NCBI GenBank assembly: GCA_016787345.1
Contig: JAEUUU010000031.1
Coordinates: forward strand, 1-64,000
Source: Saprospiraceae bacterium
Lineage (GTDB): Bacteria; Bacteroidota; Bacteroidia; Chitinophagales; Saprospiraceae
Direction: 5' to 3'
DNA: 64,000 nt
Part shown: positions 42,076-51,690 of the stretch, one piece after another
Numbering within the stretch: the first letter of the stretch is position 1
Layout: each line of letters begins with the position of its first letter
The notes under the pieces: model-generated
Database searches by the model: none
Told to the model about the DNA's origin: nothing
The model's input: the letters and a program-made list of their open reading frames with translations, nothing else
Translations under genes and position numbers: made by a program

Positions 42076-45000
42076 TTACTGTACCGTCACCGGCACGCTA
42101 CGCACACCAAACCGGCCTGCCACGCGCAGCGAATACCTTCCTTTCGGCAAATTCAATCCTTCCAACTGGTGCCGCTGCCGGCCGGCGTTTTGCACCACCT
42201 GGCGGCTGTATACCCTTCGACCCAGCGCATCGAACAAATCAAGTTGCAGGGTTTCAGCGCGCGGCAAATCCACATCCAGGCTGAAATCGCCGGCGGTCGG
42301 GTTGGGCGACACCTGCAACAAAGCGGGCGCGGGCCAATCGGCTACCCCGACCGTCAGGGCGATGAGCATGGAATCGGTCACCGTTTTACATTCATTGATT
42401 GCCTGCATTTTTACATTATAGGCGCCGCCACCGGCATAGGTATGCGTCGGAGAAGCCTCCGTGCTGGTCGCGCCGTCGCCGAAGTCCCAGAGGTAGGACG
42501 CGGCGTTTTGGCTCAGGTTGTTGAAACTGACGTTCAGGCCATCGACGCTGGCGCCGAAATTGGCCGCGGGGAAACCGAGCACCGTCAGCAATTGCACGCT
42601 GGTATCGCTGCCCAGAGGATTGGAAACGACCAGACGGACCTGCTTAATCCCCGGCGTCGGGTAGATGACATCGTGCGGCCCCTGTCCGAAAGCCAGCACC
42701 GGAATGGCGCCCGACCCGAACGACCAGTTGTATTCCGCCAGATTGCCGGCAGACTGGGCGCTGTAAGTCAGCGTCGTGCCCCGGCAGATCGTATCGGGCA
42801 GGGCAAATGCGGCGAGCGGGGCGTTCAGATTGACCGACTGGATGCCGACGTTGTCGAGAAAAATATTGTTGCCGTAGTCATTGGTCGCCACGATCCGGAT
42901 CAACACTTTTTGTCCGGCAAAATCAGCAAGACTGGCTACTTCCGAGCGCCAGTCGGCCGCTTCATTCGGGAAAAATGCGCCGGTGATCGGGTTGGTCGTA
43001 GCCAACGCCGGGTCGGCTTTTTCCCAAATCACGACGGGCTGGGCTTCCGGATCGCAGGCCGGGAATACTTCCACCCGCAATTTTTCCACGTGATTGGTCA
43101 GACGCGCGTGCGCCAGATCAAAGACCAGCGAGGGATTGGCCAGATTGGTCAGATCGACCGGAATCAGTTGCAATGCATCCTGCTGGCCGATACTGGCATA
43201 ATTGAAACAATCGATCCAGGCCGCCCGCGTGGAGTTGCCATTAATGCCCGTGACGCTTGCGCTGCGTTGCCAGGTGATCGACCCATCGGGATTTTGCACC
43301 GACCAGCCCGGTTTGGGGAACACGTTATTTGAAAAATTCTCGGTAAAATAGTTGGTTGCAGGCTGTACCAGCACGGGTATCGTGATGCGCAAGGTATCGT
43401 TCCAATTAAAGTCGTCGTCGGGGAAATCGGCCCAAATGGCCAGTCGCAACGAGTCGTTGTTGTTGATCGAATAGCCGTTTTGAAACGTATGCGTCAGTGC
43501 CGCGCCGGGCGCCAGATCGGGCAAGGCTTCACCCGTCGGGGCGCCGTTGTTGATTTTGAGGTACAACGTTGCACCCGAAATCGCTTCGAGGCCCTCGTTG
43601 CGCACCATTACGGAAAAAGATTGCTGAATGGGTTCGCAGGCATAAATGCCGTTGGGATCGGGATCCATCAGCACCCGCACACCCAGGTCTTTGTTTTGGG
43701 TGCAGTTTTCCAGTTCGCCCGGCCAGCGCACGGCATTGGATCGGCGGCCTGCAAGACCATTGTCATTGATCGCGCTGACGGCCACCCATTTTTCCTGCAA
43801 AGGATAAGAGATAGGGAAGGTAAAACTGGAGGCATCGGTGGTTCCGATCGGATCCATATAGCGGTCGCCGAGCAGGTAAACTTCGTAAGAAAGTGTGTCT
43901 TGCAACGGGTTCCAGCTCAGGGTCATCGAATCGGGGCATACCTTGGCCACGGTGATATTGGAAGGCACCCGTACGATACTGAATGGCTCGGTCGTATGGG
44001 AAATGCCGTTGCGCGTGAGGCGCAGCCGGGCATTGGCCGTGACGATATTGGGCACCGTCCAGTCGTAAAACTGGTTCCAGAAATTGGGCGTTGCCAGCAC
44101 CGACCAGCTTTGTCCGTTGAAAAATTCGAGGGTAAAATTGCTGCCGTCGGACGTGCCGAAGGCATCCCAGCGAATGCGTTCCACCTCGCCGGGCGCCAGG
44201 CCTTCACCGCCGGCGGGATAGGTGATCATGACCGAATCATTGAGAAATTCCCAGACCACCCAAAAAGTCTGCGGGCCTTCGGGCACAGCAAAGGGCGTTA
44301 CGGTGGCGAGGTAAGCGCCGGGTTGCGGGTTGTTGAGCACCACCTGCTCCATGTTGTTCAGAGAATCGCGGCGAGGTATGGCAACGGCGGTAATAGCGGC
44401 TGATGTAGGGGTCGGGTCGAGCACCAGCGGTCGGTACTGAGTCGCATTATTTACATCCGACACCACCAGATCGAGGTCGTTGACCAGGTCGCGGGCAGCC
44501 GAAGGCAAAGCCGGCGGATCGGGCCAGAGCAGCATAATGCGCGCCTGGCGGGTACCGGTCGGCACGTTGACCACCACGGTGGTGCCGGGTTGGCCCTGGT
44601 CGACCTGATAGGTATAAAAGCGGTTTTGGTCGAGCAGGTTCCAGGCCCGCCATGCGTTCACCTGGCCGTAACCGAATTCGAAATCGGGGCCTGCATTGCC
44701 CAGGTCGGTGGCGGTATTCAAAATAGCGGCTTTGAGCAATGCGGTGGGCGGGTTTTCGCCGTTGTGGCTTTCTTTCCAGCCCTGTGTAAGTTGGGCCAGA
44801 CAGCCCACAATACCCGGCGCGGCGCCGGAAGTGCCGCCGAAAGTGATATAGGTATGATTCGGGCTGGTGGAAGTATGGCCATTGCCGTTGGCGGAAATAT
44901 CCGGTTTCAGGCGGCCGTCGAAAGCAGGCCCGCGGCTCGATGTTTCGTCGAGCGTACCGTCCTGCCGGAGATTGGCTGTTGCGATGGAATTTTTAGCCAT

Positions 45001-46131
45001 TTTATGGCCGCCGGTGATGGTGCCCCAAACCGGACCTGCGCCGTAGCCGCAATCTTCCTGCCCCTGATTGCCCGCAGAAAAGACGTGCATCAGGGTCGGA
45101 TTTTCATATATCTGCTCATCCACGGTCAGCGCGTTGAAGGTGTACCCGACATTGCAACCGTCGGAGTAGGAAGAGTTGGTCAGGGTGACGTTCTCGTTCA
45201 GGTGCATGGGCAGGGTTTCATCCTGAAAACCGGAGGTGTAAGAGATAATTTTGATCTCTGCCCCCGAGGCCATGCCCTGTTTGGAAGGGTCGCGGTTGCC
45301 CGCCCCGGCCAGGATGCCCGTAACGCCGTCGGCATGTTGATCGGCGCCATTGTCGGTGGTCAGGTTTTGCAGTCGACCCTGAAAGTCGATATGCGGCCCG
45401 ACGAGCCCGTCGTCGCGCACGAGCACGGTCACACCGGAGCCGTCGAGTTGCAGGCCATCGGAGCCGGCGCGATCCAGCAGGTTGGAGCGGTGCAGGGAAC
45501 GCCCGCGGGTATCGTCGGGTTCGGGTGGGGCCGGGGCGATGTCGAGGTATTGCACGAAAGGTTGTTCGGCGAGGCGTTCCAGTTGGGCAATGGGCGCGCG
45601 CAACTGCAAAATACCGTTTTGGCTGCCCTCTTCGAGCACCGTCAGGCCCATTTGCCGGCACAATTCGCCGCCCCGGGAAATGCTCAGGTGCGGATATACC
45701 TGTATTTGAAGGTCGATTTGATCGCCATGAAGCGCCCAGGAGGGGTAAGGGGGCTCTTTCAGGCGGCGGGCCATTTTCCAGTCGGCCAAAACCGGCACGA
45801 CGCTGCGAACGCCGTAAGGGCGCAGTTTGGCTGCATCGAACTCGGCGGGCCAGCTGAGCAAGTAGGCCCCAAAATCGATGTAGCCGATAAACTGCACCCC
45901 CTCGTCCTGCAGTCGCGCGCGGTCGGCGGCGGTCAGCAGCGCTGAGGACTGCACAAAACGAACGATCCGGCCGTCGATAATCTCGGCCGGATCGGGCGCG
46001 GGCTGTGCCTGGTCGATGTTGTCGGGAAACACCACCGGCCCCTGGTCAAAACGGACGGGGGGGCGGGAGTTTTGGGCAAAATTCGGGGAGGCGAGGAAGA
46101 ACAGACAGAGTAGTAGAAAGCAATACTTCAT
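42076..46131 (-). CDS. T9SS-exported subtilisin-like serine protease (S8)
   Basis: This 1351-residue protein has a signal peptide (1-20, ending NFAQ). A propeptide-like region is followed by a peptidase S8 domain: Asp240 or Asp241 (VLVRDDG), His266 (DQHADGVTG), oxyanion Asn355 (FSAGNQG) and Ser435 (FGGTSGAAPG). Beta domains follow, including a jelly-roll with WQRSASVTGINGNSTRAAW, a MAM-like fold, and a PKD domain (WDFGDGATSTEASPTHTY). A type A sorting tail closes the protein (LLQVSPNPTAGDFSLDV to the end). It is a secreted or surface protease. The ATG at 46131 (MKYCFLLL) is chosen over a longer frame. Confidence 0.92.
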   Translation of the reverse strand: MKYCFLLLCLFFLASPNFAQNSRPPVRFDQGPVVFPDNIDQAQPAPDPAEIIDGRIVRFVQSSALLTAADRARLQDEGVQFIGYIDFGAYLLSWPAEFDAAKLRPYGVRSVVPVLADWKMARRLKEPPYPSWALHGDQIDLQIQVYPHLSISRGGELCRQMGLTVLEEGSQNGILQLRAPIAQLERLAEQPFVQYLDIAPAPPEPDDTRGRSLHRSNLLDRAGSDGLQLDGSGVTVLVRDDGLVGPHIDFQGRLQNLTTDNGADQHADGVTGILAGAGNRDPSKQGMASGAEIKIISYTSGFQDETLPMHLNENVTLTNSSYSDGCNVGYTFNALTVDEQIYENPTLMHVFSAGNQGQEDCGYGAGPVWGTITGGHKMAKNSIATANLRQDGTLDETSSRGPAFDGRLKPDISANGNGHTSTSPNHTYITFGGTSGAAPGIVGCLAQLTQGWKESHNGENPPTALLKAAILNTATDLGNAGPDFEFGYGQVNAWRAWNLLDQNRFYTYQVDQGQPGTTVVVNVPTGTRQARIMLLWPDPPALPSAARDLVNDLDLVVSDVNNATQYRPLVLDPTPTSAAITAVAIPRRDSLNNMEQVVLNNPQPGAYLATVTPFAVPEGPQTFWVVWEFLNDSVMITYPAGGEGLAPGEVERIRWDAFGTSDGSNFTLEFFNGQSWSVLATPNFWNQFYDWTVPNIVTANARLRLTRNGISHTTEPFSIVRVPSNITVAKVCPDSMTLSWNPLQDTLSYEVYLLGDRYMDPIGTTDASSFTFPISYPLQEKWVAVSAINDNGLAGRRSNAVRWPGELENCTQNKDLGVRVLMDPDPNGIYACEPIQQSFSVMVRNEGLEAISGATLYLKINNGAPTGEALPDLAPGAALTHTFQNGYSINNNDSLRLAIWADFPDDDFNWNDTLRITIPVLVQPATNYFTENFSNNVFPKPGWSVQNPDGSITWQRSASVTGINGNSTRAAWIDCFNYASIGQQDALQLIPVDLTNLANPSLVFDLAHARLTNHVEKLRVEVFPACDPEAQPVVIWEKADPALATTNPITGAFFPNEAADWRSEVASLADFAGQKVLIRIVATNDYGNNIFLDNVGIQSVNLNAPLAAFALPDTICRGTTLTYSAQSAGNLAEYNWSFGSGAIPVLAFGQGPHDVIYPTPGIKQVRLVVSNPLGSDTSVQLLTVLGFPAANFGASVDGLNVSFNNLSQNAASYLWDFGDGATSTEASPTHTYAGGGAYNVKMQAINECKTVTDSMLIALTVGVADWPAPALLQVSPNPTAGDFSLDVDLPRAETLQLDLFDALGRRVYSRQVVQNAGRQRHQLEGLNLPKGRYSLRVAGRFGVRSVPVTVQ

Positions 46132-46259
46132 AGAGCAGTTGATCTGGTTTGATCGAAAAGTAATCCGGACACGTCGGAGAATTGTCATTTTCGGCAACTA
46201 AATAAAGGCAAAGCCGTTTTGTTGAACCGAGCCTCAAAAATAACACTGAATTTTGCGGG

Positions 46260-47228
46260 ATGATAGACCCTATTGTTTGGATCGCCTTTATTACCCTGGT
46301 GGTCGGCCTCATGGCCCTGGATCTGGGGGTGTTTAATAAAAAAGCCCACATTCCCAGCGCCGGCGAAGCATTTGTCGCCACGATCGTCTGGGTTTCCCTG
46401 GCCCTGGCTTTTTGTCTTTTTATCTACTTCGCCTACGAGTACAAGTGGCTGGGCCTGGGTTTGTACGAATACGAGCCCATGGACGGCCGGACGGCGGCGA
46501 TCAAATACCTCACCGGTTATTTGCTGGAAGAGGCGCTCAGCGTCGACAACCTGTTCGTCATGGCGCTGGTATTCGCCCAGTTCCGGGTTCCCAAAAAATA
46601 CCAGCACCGCATTCTTTTCTGGGGCATTCTCGGGGTTTTGGTGTTCCGGGGCATCCTGATCGGGGTGGGTATCGCACTGGTGCATTATTTCACCTGGCTG
46701 TTTTACCTGTTCGGACTGCTGTTGTTGTGGTCGGCATTCAAGATGTGGCGCCAGGGCGATACGCACCACGACCTCGACAACCACGGCGTGGTGAAATTCA
46801 TCCGCCGCTTTTATCCGGTGTCGTCGAGTTACGACGGCGGCAATTTTTTTACCATTGAGAACGGCCGCAAAGCCGTAACGCCCATGTTCGTGGCGCTGAT
46901 GATTATCGAAACGACCGACATTCTTTTCGCATTCGACTCGGTGCCGGCCGTTTTTTCGATCACCACCGACCCATTCCTGGTGTTTTCTTCCAACATTTTC
47001 GCCATTCTGGGGCTGCGATCCCTGTATTTCGTACTGGCCGACATACTCGACCGTTTCGAATACCTTAAATACAGCCTGATCGCCATCCTGTTTTTTATCG
47101 GGGTGAAAATGATGCTCATTCCACAAAAAATCCACCTTCCCGAACTGGCGTCCCTGTTGATAATCGGCGTTTTATTGTTAGCCGGCGTAATCGCATCCCT
47201 CACCATGCGGGGCCGGCGGGAGATCTGA
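46260..47228 (+). CDS. TerC family membrane protein (Alx-like)
   Basis: This 322-residue protein has about nine transmembrane helices with TerC motifs: LMALDLGVFNKKAH, the acidic LLEEALSVDNLFVMALVF, and FVALMIIETTDILFAFDSVPA. The acidic residues in membrane segments are shared with manganese and other metal exporters (Alx, MntX-type, TerC). The likely role is metal efflux or metal loading of exported proteins. The ATG is at 46260. The sequence just after its stop contains one arm of an inverted repeat. Confidence 0.9.
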   Translation: MIDPIVWIAFITLVVGLMALDLGVFNKKAHIPSAGEAFVATIVWVSLALAFCLFIYFAYEYKWLGLGLYEYEPMDGRTAAIKYLTGYLLEEALSVDNLFVMALVFAQFRVPKKYQHRILFWGILGVLVFRGILIGVGIALVHYFTWLFYLFGLLLLWSAFKMWRQGDTHHDLDNHGVVKFIRRFYPVSSSYDGGNFFTIENGRKAVTPMFVALMIIETTDILFAFDSVPAVFSITTDPFLVFSSNIFAILGLRSLYFVLADILDRFEYLKYSLIAILFFIGVKMMLIPQKIHLPELASLLIIGVLLLAGVIASLTMRGRREI

Positions 47229-47230
47229 AA

Positions 47231-47353
47231 ATTTTAGGCATAAAAGTTGGTGAAACAGATGAAGGGCCTATTTTTGTACTTGCTCGCGCGGTACAAACGC
47301 GTTTAACCCGCGCAAATAGCTTCATTTCCAAACTTTCACCAACATCCTAAAAT
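47231..47353. repeat. Nested inverted repeats between terC-like gene and small ORF
   Basis: ATTTTAGG (47231-47238) matches CCTAAAAT (47346-47353), and GTTGGTGAAA (47246-47255) matches TTTCACCAAC (47334-47343). Inside lies a GCGCGG/CCGCGC pair. The arms embrace the promoter of the following small gene. Confidence 0.65.
47247..47276 (+). promoter_or_regulatory. Promoter of the 49-residue protein
   Basis: TTG at 47247-47249, a 19-base spacer and TATTTTTG at 47269-47276 match the Bacteroidota consensus exactly. A leader of roughly 80 bases follows. Confidence 0.7.
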
Positions 47354-47363
47354 CGCTTTTACC

Positions 47364-47513
47364 ATGAAACATTGGGAAAAAGGCAAAAAAGACCACCGCC
47401 GCGACGACGAACGTCAATCCATCCAGGAATCCCACAAAAAGAAAAAACTCAAGCCTGTCGAAAAAAACAAATATCGACTCAGGCTGCATGGCGACGACAA
47501 TATGGATGATTGA
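47364..47513 (+). CDS. Small highly charged protein (49 residues)
   Basis: The frame starts MKHWEKGKKDHRRDDERQSI and ends RLRLHGDDNMDD. About half of the residues are charged, and it has no Cys and no hydrophobic segment. It is preceded by a perfect promoter, and its stop overlaps the edge of a hairpin element, as at paaA. No known family was recognised. It may be a small nucleic-acid-binding or stress protein; that is only a guess from charge. Confidence 0.65.
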   Translation: MKHWEKGKKDHRRDDERQSIQESHKKKKLKPVEKNKYRLRLHGDDNMDD

Positions 47514-47668
47514 GGATTCGAGTATTTGAGGATTCGAGTATTTGAAAAAAGGGTTATTTCTTCCCTCTAATTGCGATGATTTCAGACGATAGAAATCGCA
47601 TATGAGAGCAGAAATAACCCTTTTTTCAAATACTCGAATCCTCGCATCCTCAAATCCTCAATCCTCAA
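47512..47668. repeat. Inverted repeat element, second copy of the 20-base core family
   Basis: Bases 47530-47561 are the exact complement of 47610-47641 (32 bp), with a 48-base spacer. The inner part is again AAAAAAGGGTTATTTCT; the outer part is GGATTCGAGTATTTGA-type. The right side carries further CTCGCATCCTCAAATCCTCA units. It fills the gap between two convergent genes. Confidence 0.92.
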
Positions 47669-49855
47669 TCATTGCTTCATCATCTCCCCGCTCATACCCA
47701 GCAAGCCCATCATCCAGGAATATTCCAGGGCGCGTTCTTTAAGCACCTCGAAGCGGCCCGAGGAGCCGCCGTGCGAGCCGCTCATATTGGTTTTGAAGAG
47801 CAGGTTGTTGTTGCCGGTCTTTTTGTCGCGCAGGCGGGCGACCCATTTGGCGGGTTCGAAGTATTGCACCTGCGAATCGGCAAATGACGTCAGTACGAGC
47901 AGGTTGGGATAATTTTGGGCCTTCACGTTGTCGTAGGGCGAGTATTGTTTCATGTAATTGTACTCGTCGGCATTGGCCGGATTGCCCCATTCGCTGTATT
48001 CGCCGGTGGTCAGCGGGATACTGGGATCGCTCATGGTGGTGAGCACATCGACGAAGGGCACGCCGGCGATAATGCCCTTGTATTGCTCTGGCGCCATATT
48101 GGCCACGGCGCCCATGAGCAGGCCGCCGGCCGAACGGCCCGAGGCAAAAAGGCGGTCGGCAGAAGTATATTTCTGATCGCAAAGGGCTTTGGAGCAGTCG
48201 ACGAAATCGGTGAAGGTGTTCATCTTGTGCTGCATTTTACCGTTTTCATACCAGGAGTAACCCATTTCCATACCCCCCCGGATGTGTGCGATGGCGTACA
48301 CGAAACCGCGGTCGAGCAGGCTCACGGCATTGCGGTTGAAGCCCGGATCGTAGGAGAAACCGTAGGAGCCGTAGCCCACCAGCAGGCAGGGGGCGTTGCC
48401 GTCGCGTTTGACGCCCTTGCGGTATACCAGCGACACCGGCACCAGGGCGCCGTCGCGGGCCTTGACGCGGATAAACTCCGTGACGTAGTTGTCGGCATTG
48501 AAGCCGCCGAGCACGGGTTGTACTTTTTTTACGGTCTTTTGGCGGCTCGCCGGATCGTAGTCGATCACCGTGGCGGGTGTTTTCAGCGAGGAAAAATTGT
48601 AGCGCAGCACCTTGGAATTGAAGTCCGGAAGCGGGAAGATGCCCGCGTCGTAGGTCGGTTCGCCAAAATCGAGGTAGTGCTCGCTTTTATCGGCCCAGCG
48701 GATGATGCGGATTTGTTTGAGGCCGTCTTTGCGTTCGCCCACGACGAGAAAATCCTGGTACACATCCACGCCATAGAGCAGCACGTCGGCGCGGTGGGGC
48801 AGCATTTCTTTCCAGTTGGCCGGCGAGGGATCGCTGTCGGGAGCGGTCATAAGGCGGAAGTTCTGCGCATTCCAGTTGGTTCGGATGACGAACTGGTCGC
48901 CCCAGTGGTCGACGTCGTAGAAAAACCCTTTTTCCCGCGGCCGGATGACGCGGAATTCGCCCGTCGGATTATCGGCGGAGAGGTAGTGGTTTTCCACGGT
49001 TTCCGTATAGGCGTGGGTGATAAAGATGAATTTATCGTCTTTCGACTTGCCCAGGTAGGCGTAGGTGGTTTCGTCGGTTTCCGTGAATACCAGGGCATCT
49101 TTTTTGGTGGGCGCGCCCATTTCGTGCCGCCAGACCTTGTCGGTGCGCAAGGTGACGGGGTCTTTGGTATCGTAGAAAAAGTATTTGCCGTCGTTCGACC
49201 AGGCCGAGGTGCCGGCGGTTTCGAACTCATCGGGCAAGGCGCGGCCGGATTGCAGGTCGAGGAATTTTCCTTTGAACAGGTTGCGGCCCGTGTAATCGAC
49301 GATGTAGTACAGCGTACGGTTGTCGGGACTGACGCTCAGCCCCTCCACCATGCAGTAGTCGTGGCCTTTGGCCATTTGGTTGACGTCAATCAGGATTTCC
49401 TCGGCGGCTTCTAGGCTGCCTTTTTTGCGGCAATGAATGGGGTATTCCTTGCCCGTTTCGAAGCGGGTGTAGTACCAGTAGCCGTTTTTGAAATAAGGAA
49501 CCGAGTTGTCGTCTTCCTTGATGCGGGCGCGCATTTCTTCGTAAAGTTGGTCGCGCAGGGTAGCCACGGGCGCCAGTACGGAGTCGGCATAGCGGTTTTC
49601 GGCTTCGAGGTAGGCGCGCACTTCCGGGTTCTCGCGTTCGTTGAGCCAGTAGTACTCGTCGACGCGTTTGTCGCCGTTGGCGGCGGTGAGTTCTTTGGGC
49701 TTTTGAGCCGGGTGAGGCGCGGTAAATTGTTCGGGATGAAAAACGGATGGAGGCATGGGTGTTACGACAGAAGTAGTTTCGGCTGATTTATCGGATTGCC
49801 CGCAGGCAGCGAGCAAAAGCAGCAGGACAGGGCATAGAAAACGCAAAGATTTCAT
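47669..49855 (-). CDS. ptrB: Prolyl oligopeptidase family protease, oligopeptidase B-like (S9A)
   Basis: This 728-residue protein has a lipobox-like leader (LLLLAAC) and so may be a lipoprotein. An N-terminal propeller follows (starting near DEYYWLNERENPEV). The C-terminal alpha/beta hydrolase has the nucleophile GRSAGGLLMG, the Asp region TSFADSQVQYFEP and His in MSGSHGG. The RGG word (HIRGGMEMGYSWYENGKM) is typical of oligopeptidase B, which cleaves peptides after basic residues. The ATG at 49855 is preferred to a TTG two codons upstream. Confidence 0.92.
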   Translation of the reverse strand: MKSLRFLCPVLLLLLAACGQSDKSAETTSVVTPMPPSVFHPEQFTAPHPAQKPKELTAANGDKRVDEYYWLNERENPEVRAYLEAENRYADSVLAPVATLRDQLYEEMRARIKEDDNSVPYFKNGYWYYTRFETGKEYPIHCRKKGSLEAAEEILIDVNQMAKGHDYCMVEGLSVSPDNRTLYYIVDYTGRNLFKGKFLDLQSGRALPDEFETAGTSAWSNDGKYFFYDTKDPVTLRTDKVWRHEMGAPTKKDALVFTETDETTYAYLGKSKDDKFIFITHAYTETVENHYLSADNPTGEFRVIRPREKGFFYDVDHWGDQFVIRTNWNAQNFRLMTAPDSDPSPANWKEMLPHRADVLLYGVDVYQDFLVVGERKDGLKQIRIIRWADKSEHYLDFGEPTYDAGIFPLPDFNSKVLRYNFSSLKTPATVIDYDPASRQKTVKKVQPVLGGFNADNYVTEFIRVKARDGALVPVSLVYRKGVKRDGNAPCLLVGYGSYGFSYDPGFNRNAVSLLDRGFVYAIAHIRGGMEMGYSWYENGKMQHKMNTFTDFVDCSKALCDQKYTSADRLFASGRSAGGLLMGAVANMAPEQYKGIIAGVPFVDVLTTMSDPSIPLTTGEYSEWGNPANADEYNYMKQYSPYDNVKAQNYPNLLVLTSFADSQVQYFEPAKWVARLRDKKTGNNNLLFKTNMSGSHGGSSGRFEVLKERALEYSWMMGLLGMSGEMMKQ

Positions 49856-49961
49856 CGTCAATATATTGTTGGAGGGTTTAATGAAGGGTAAATGTATAAA
49901 AGACGCCCATTTGACAAAAAAACAAAACGGAATACCTTCACCTCGTTAAGTTTATTTCAAC

Positions 49962-51281
49962 ATGAAAAATCTGTTACTACCTATCCTGGGCGCCCTCTTC
50001 TGCCATGTATTGCCCGCCCAAACGCCCTACATCAGTTATATGACCGGCGACCCGGCCGACGTCGCTGCCGCGCCGCGCGGCGGCATTGTGCTCATGGGCG
50101 GCGCAGGCGAGGTGGACAATGCCATGCGCTGGTTTCTCGAACAAAGCGGCGGCGGCGATATCCTGGTCCTGCGCGCCAGCGGCTCCAATGGCTACAACGA
50201 TTACCTCTACGACGAACTGGGCGAATCGGTCAATTCCGTCGAAACCATCGTCACGCCCAGTCAGGCTGCCGCCGACCATCCCTACGTGATCCAGCAAATC
50301 TATAATGCCGAAGCACTCTGGATTGCCGGGGGCGACCAGGCCAATTACGTCGATTTCTGGAAAGATGGTCCGGTAGAAGACGCGATTCGCTACCTCATCC
50401 ACGTCAAAAAAGCGCCCGTCGGCGGGCTGAGCGCCGGCATGGCCATTCAGGGCGATGCCTATTTTTCGGCCATGAACGGCACCGTACTTTCCGCCGAAGC
50501 ATTGGCCGATCCGTACGCGCCGGAAATGACCATCGGCTACGGCGATTTTCTCGATCACCCCATCCTGAAAGACGTCATCACCGACACCCATTACGACGAC
50601 CCTGACCGCCGGGGCCGCCACCTGGCTTTCCTGGGCCGGCTGGCCGAAGACTACGGCATTCGGGCCAAAGGCATCGCCTGCGAGGAATACGTGGCGGTTT
50701 GTATCGATACGCTGGGCATCGCGCACGTGTACGGCAACTACCCCAACGAACCCGACTTTGCCTGGTTTGTGCAAACCAACTGCGCCGGCGACGATTTCAG
50801 CCCCGAAACCTGCCAGCCCGGCCAGCCGCTGAACTGGGTCCGCAACAATGCCGCCGTGCTGGCGCTGCGCGTATCCGCCCGACCCGACGGGGCCAACACC
50901 TTCGATCTCAACGACTGGAAAACATTCAGCGGCACAGATCCTTCTTACTGGACCAACTGGTATTCAGCGGATGGCACTTTCACCGCGACATGGCCCGGCA
51001 CGGAACCCGACTGCGCCACCGCTGCACCCGAACCGGTCGAAACGCCCGCCCTGCGCATCTGGCCGGTACCTGCCGACGAGGTGTTGTACACTGCCTTCGA
51101 AGGCCTCGAAGGACCTGCCGACCTGGTCGTTGCGGATATGCTGGGCCGGGTGGTATTACACACGACCGTCGCGGATGGCAGAGGAGAAATCAATGTGGGA
51201 GGATTGGAGAAAGGCGTGTATGCGGTAATGGCAAGGGGATGGAAAGGGGTAGTGTATGCACTTCCCTTCGTTGTAAAATAG
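49962..51281 (+). CDS. T9SS-exported S51 peptidase, cyanophycinase-like
   Basis: This 439-residue protein has a signal peptide (1-19, ending LPAQ). An S51-type domain follows, with GGIVLMGGAGEVDNAM, IAGGDQANY, the nucleophile GLSAGMAIQG (Ser at about 158), and a TDTHYDDPDRRGRH word. The tail after about residue 355 is a T9SS sorting domain (ALRIWPVPADEVLYTAFEG to the end). Cyanophycinases split cyanophycin dipeptides, but many secreted Bacteroidota relatives have unknown substrates. Confidence 0.82.
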   Translation: MKNLLLPILGALFCHVLPAQTPYISYMTGDPADVAAAPRGGIVLMGGAGEVDNAMRWFLEQSGGGDILVLRASGSNGYNDYLYDELGESVNSVETIVTPSQAAADHPYVIQQIYNAEALWIAGGDQANYVDFWKDGPVEDAIRYLIHVKKAPVGGLSAGMAIQGDAYFSAMNGTVLSAEALADPYAPEMTIGYGDFLDHPILKDVITDTHYDDPDRRGRHLAFLGRLAEDYGIRAKGIACEEYVAVCIDTLGIAHVYGNYPNEPDFAWFVQTNCAGDDFSPETCQPGQPLNWVRNNAAVLALRVSARPDGANTFDLNDWKTFSGTDPSYWTNWYSADGTFTATWPGTEPDCATAAPEPVETPALRIWPVPADEVLYTAFEGLEGPADLVVADMLGRVVLHTTVADGRGEINVGGLEKGVYAVMARGWKGVVYALPFVVK

Positions 51282-51303
51282 CAGCAAACCGGTTCGAAAA
51301 GAC

Positions 51304-51690
51304 CTACCCCTTAAACGTAAAAGTATAATTCGCCCAAAAATTCCACAAGGTCACCACACCGGTCGCCACGAGTTTGGCGAGGTAAAAATTGGTGCGCATC
51401 CGCTCGGTGAGCAGGTAAATAATGGCGTTGTTGATCGCCAGGCCGACCAGGGAAGCCAGCAGGAATTTGGAGAACTGCATGGCCACTTCCGGATCGTGAC
51501 TATGGAAAGTCCAGATGCGGTTGAGCACGTAATTACTGGCTACTGCGCAAAGAAAACCGGTCGTATTGGCGATGTATTTGTTGACGCGCGCTTTTTCTTT
51601 CAGCAGCCAGGTGATGCCGAAATCCACGAAGACGCCGGAGAAACCCACGACGCCGAATTTGAGAAATTTGATCAGAAGGTCATTATTCAT
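51304..51690 (-). CDS. GtrA family membrane protein
   Basis: This 128-residue protein has four predicted membrane helices and the GtrA pattern: FLKFGVVGFSGVFVDFGITW, then NTTGFLCAVASNYVLNRIWTF, then LYFLTER-like (here YLLTERMRTN), ending FWANYTFTF. GtrA proteins help flip polyprenyl-phosphate sugars for cell-surface glycosylation. Its first 8 bases overlap the end of the upstream glycosyltransferase-like gene, so they are coupled. Confidence 0.9.
   Translation of the reverse strand: MNNDLLIKFLKFGVVGFSGVFVDFGITWLLKEKARVNKYIANTTGFLCAVASNYVLNRIWTFHSHDPEVAMQFSKFLLASLVGLAINNAIIYLLTERMRTNFYLAKLVATGVVTLWNFWANYTFTFKG

Noticed and set aside
47915-49414. 499-codon antisense open frame opposite the prolyl oligopeptidase
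   Set aside because: The S9 catalytic triad is clear on the other strand; the antisense product is low in recognisable structure.
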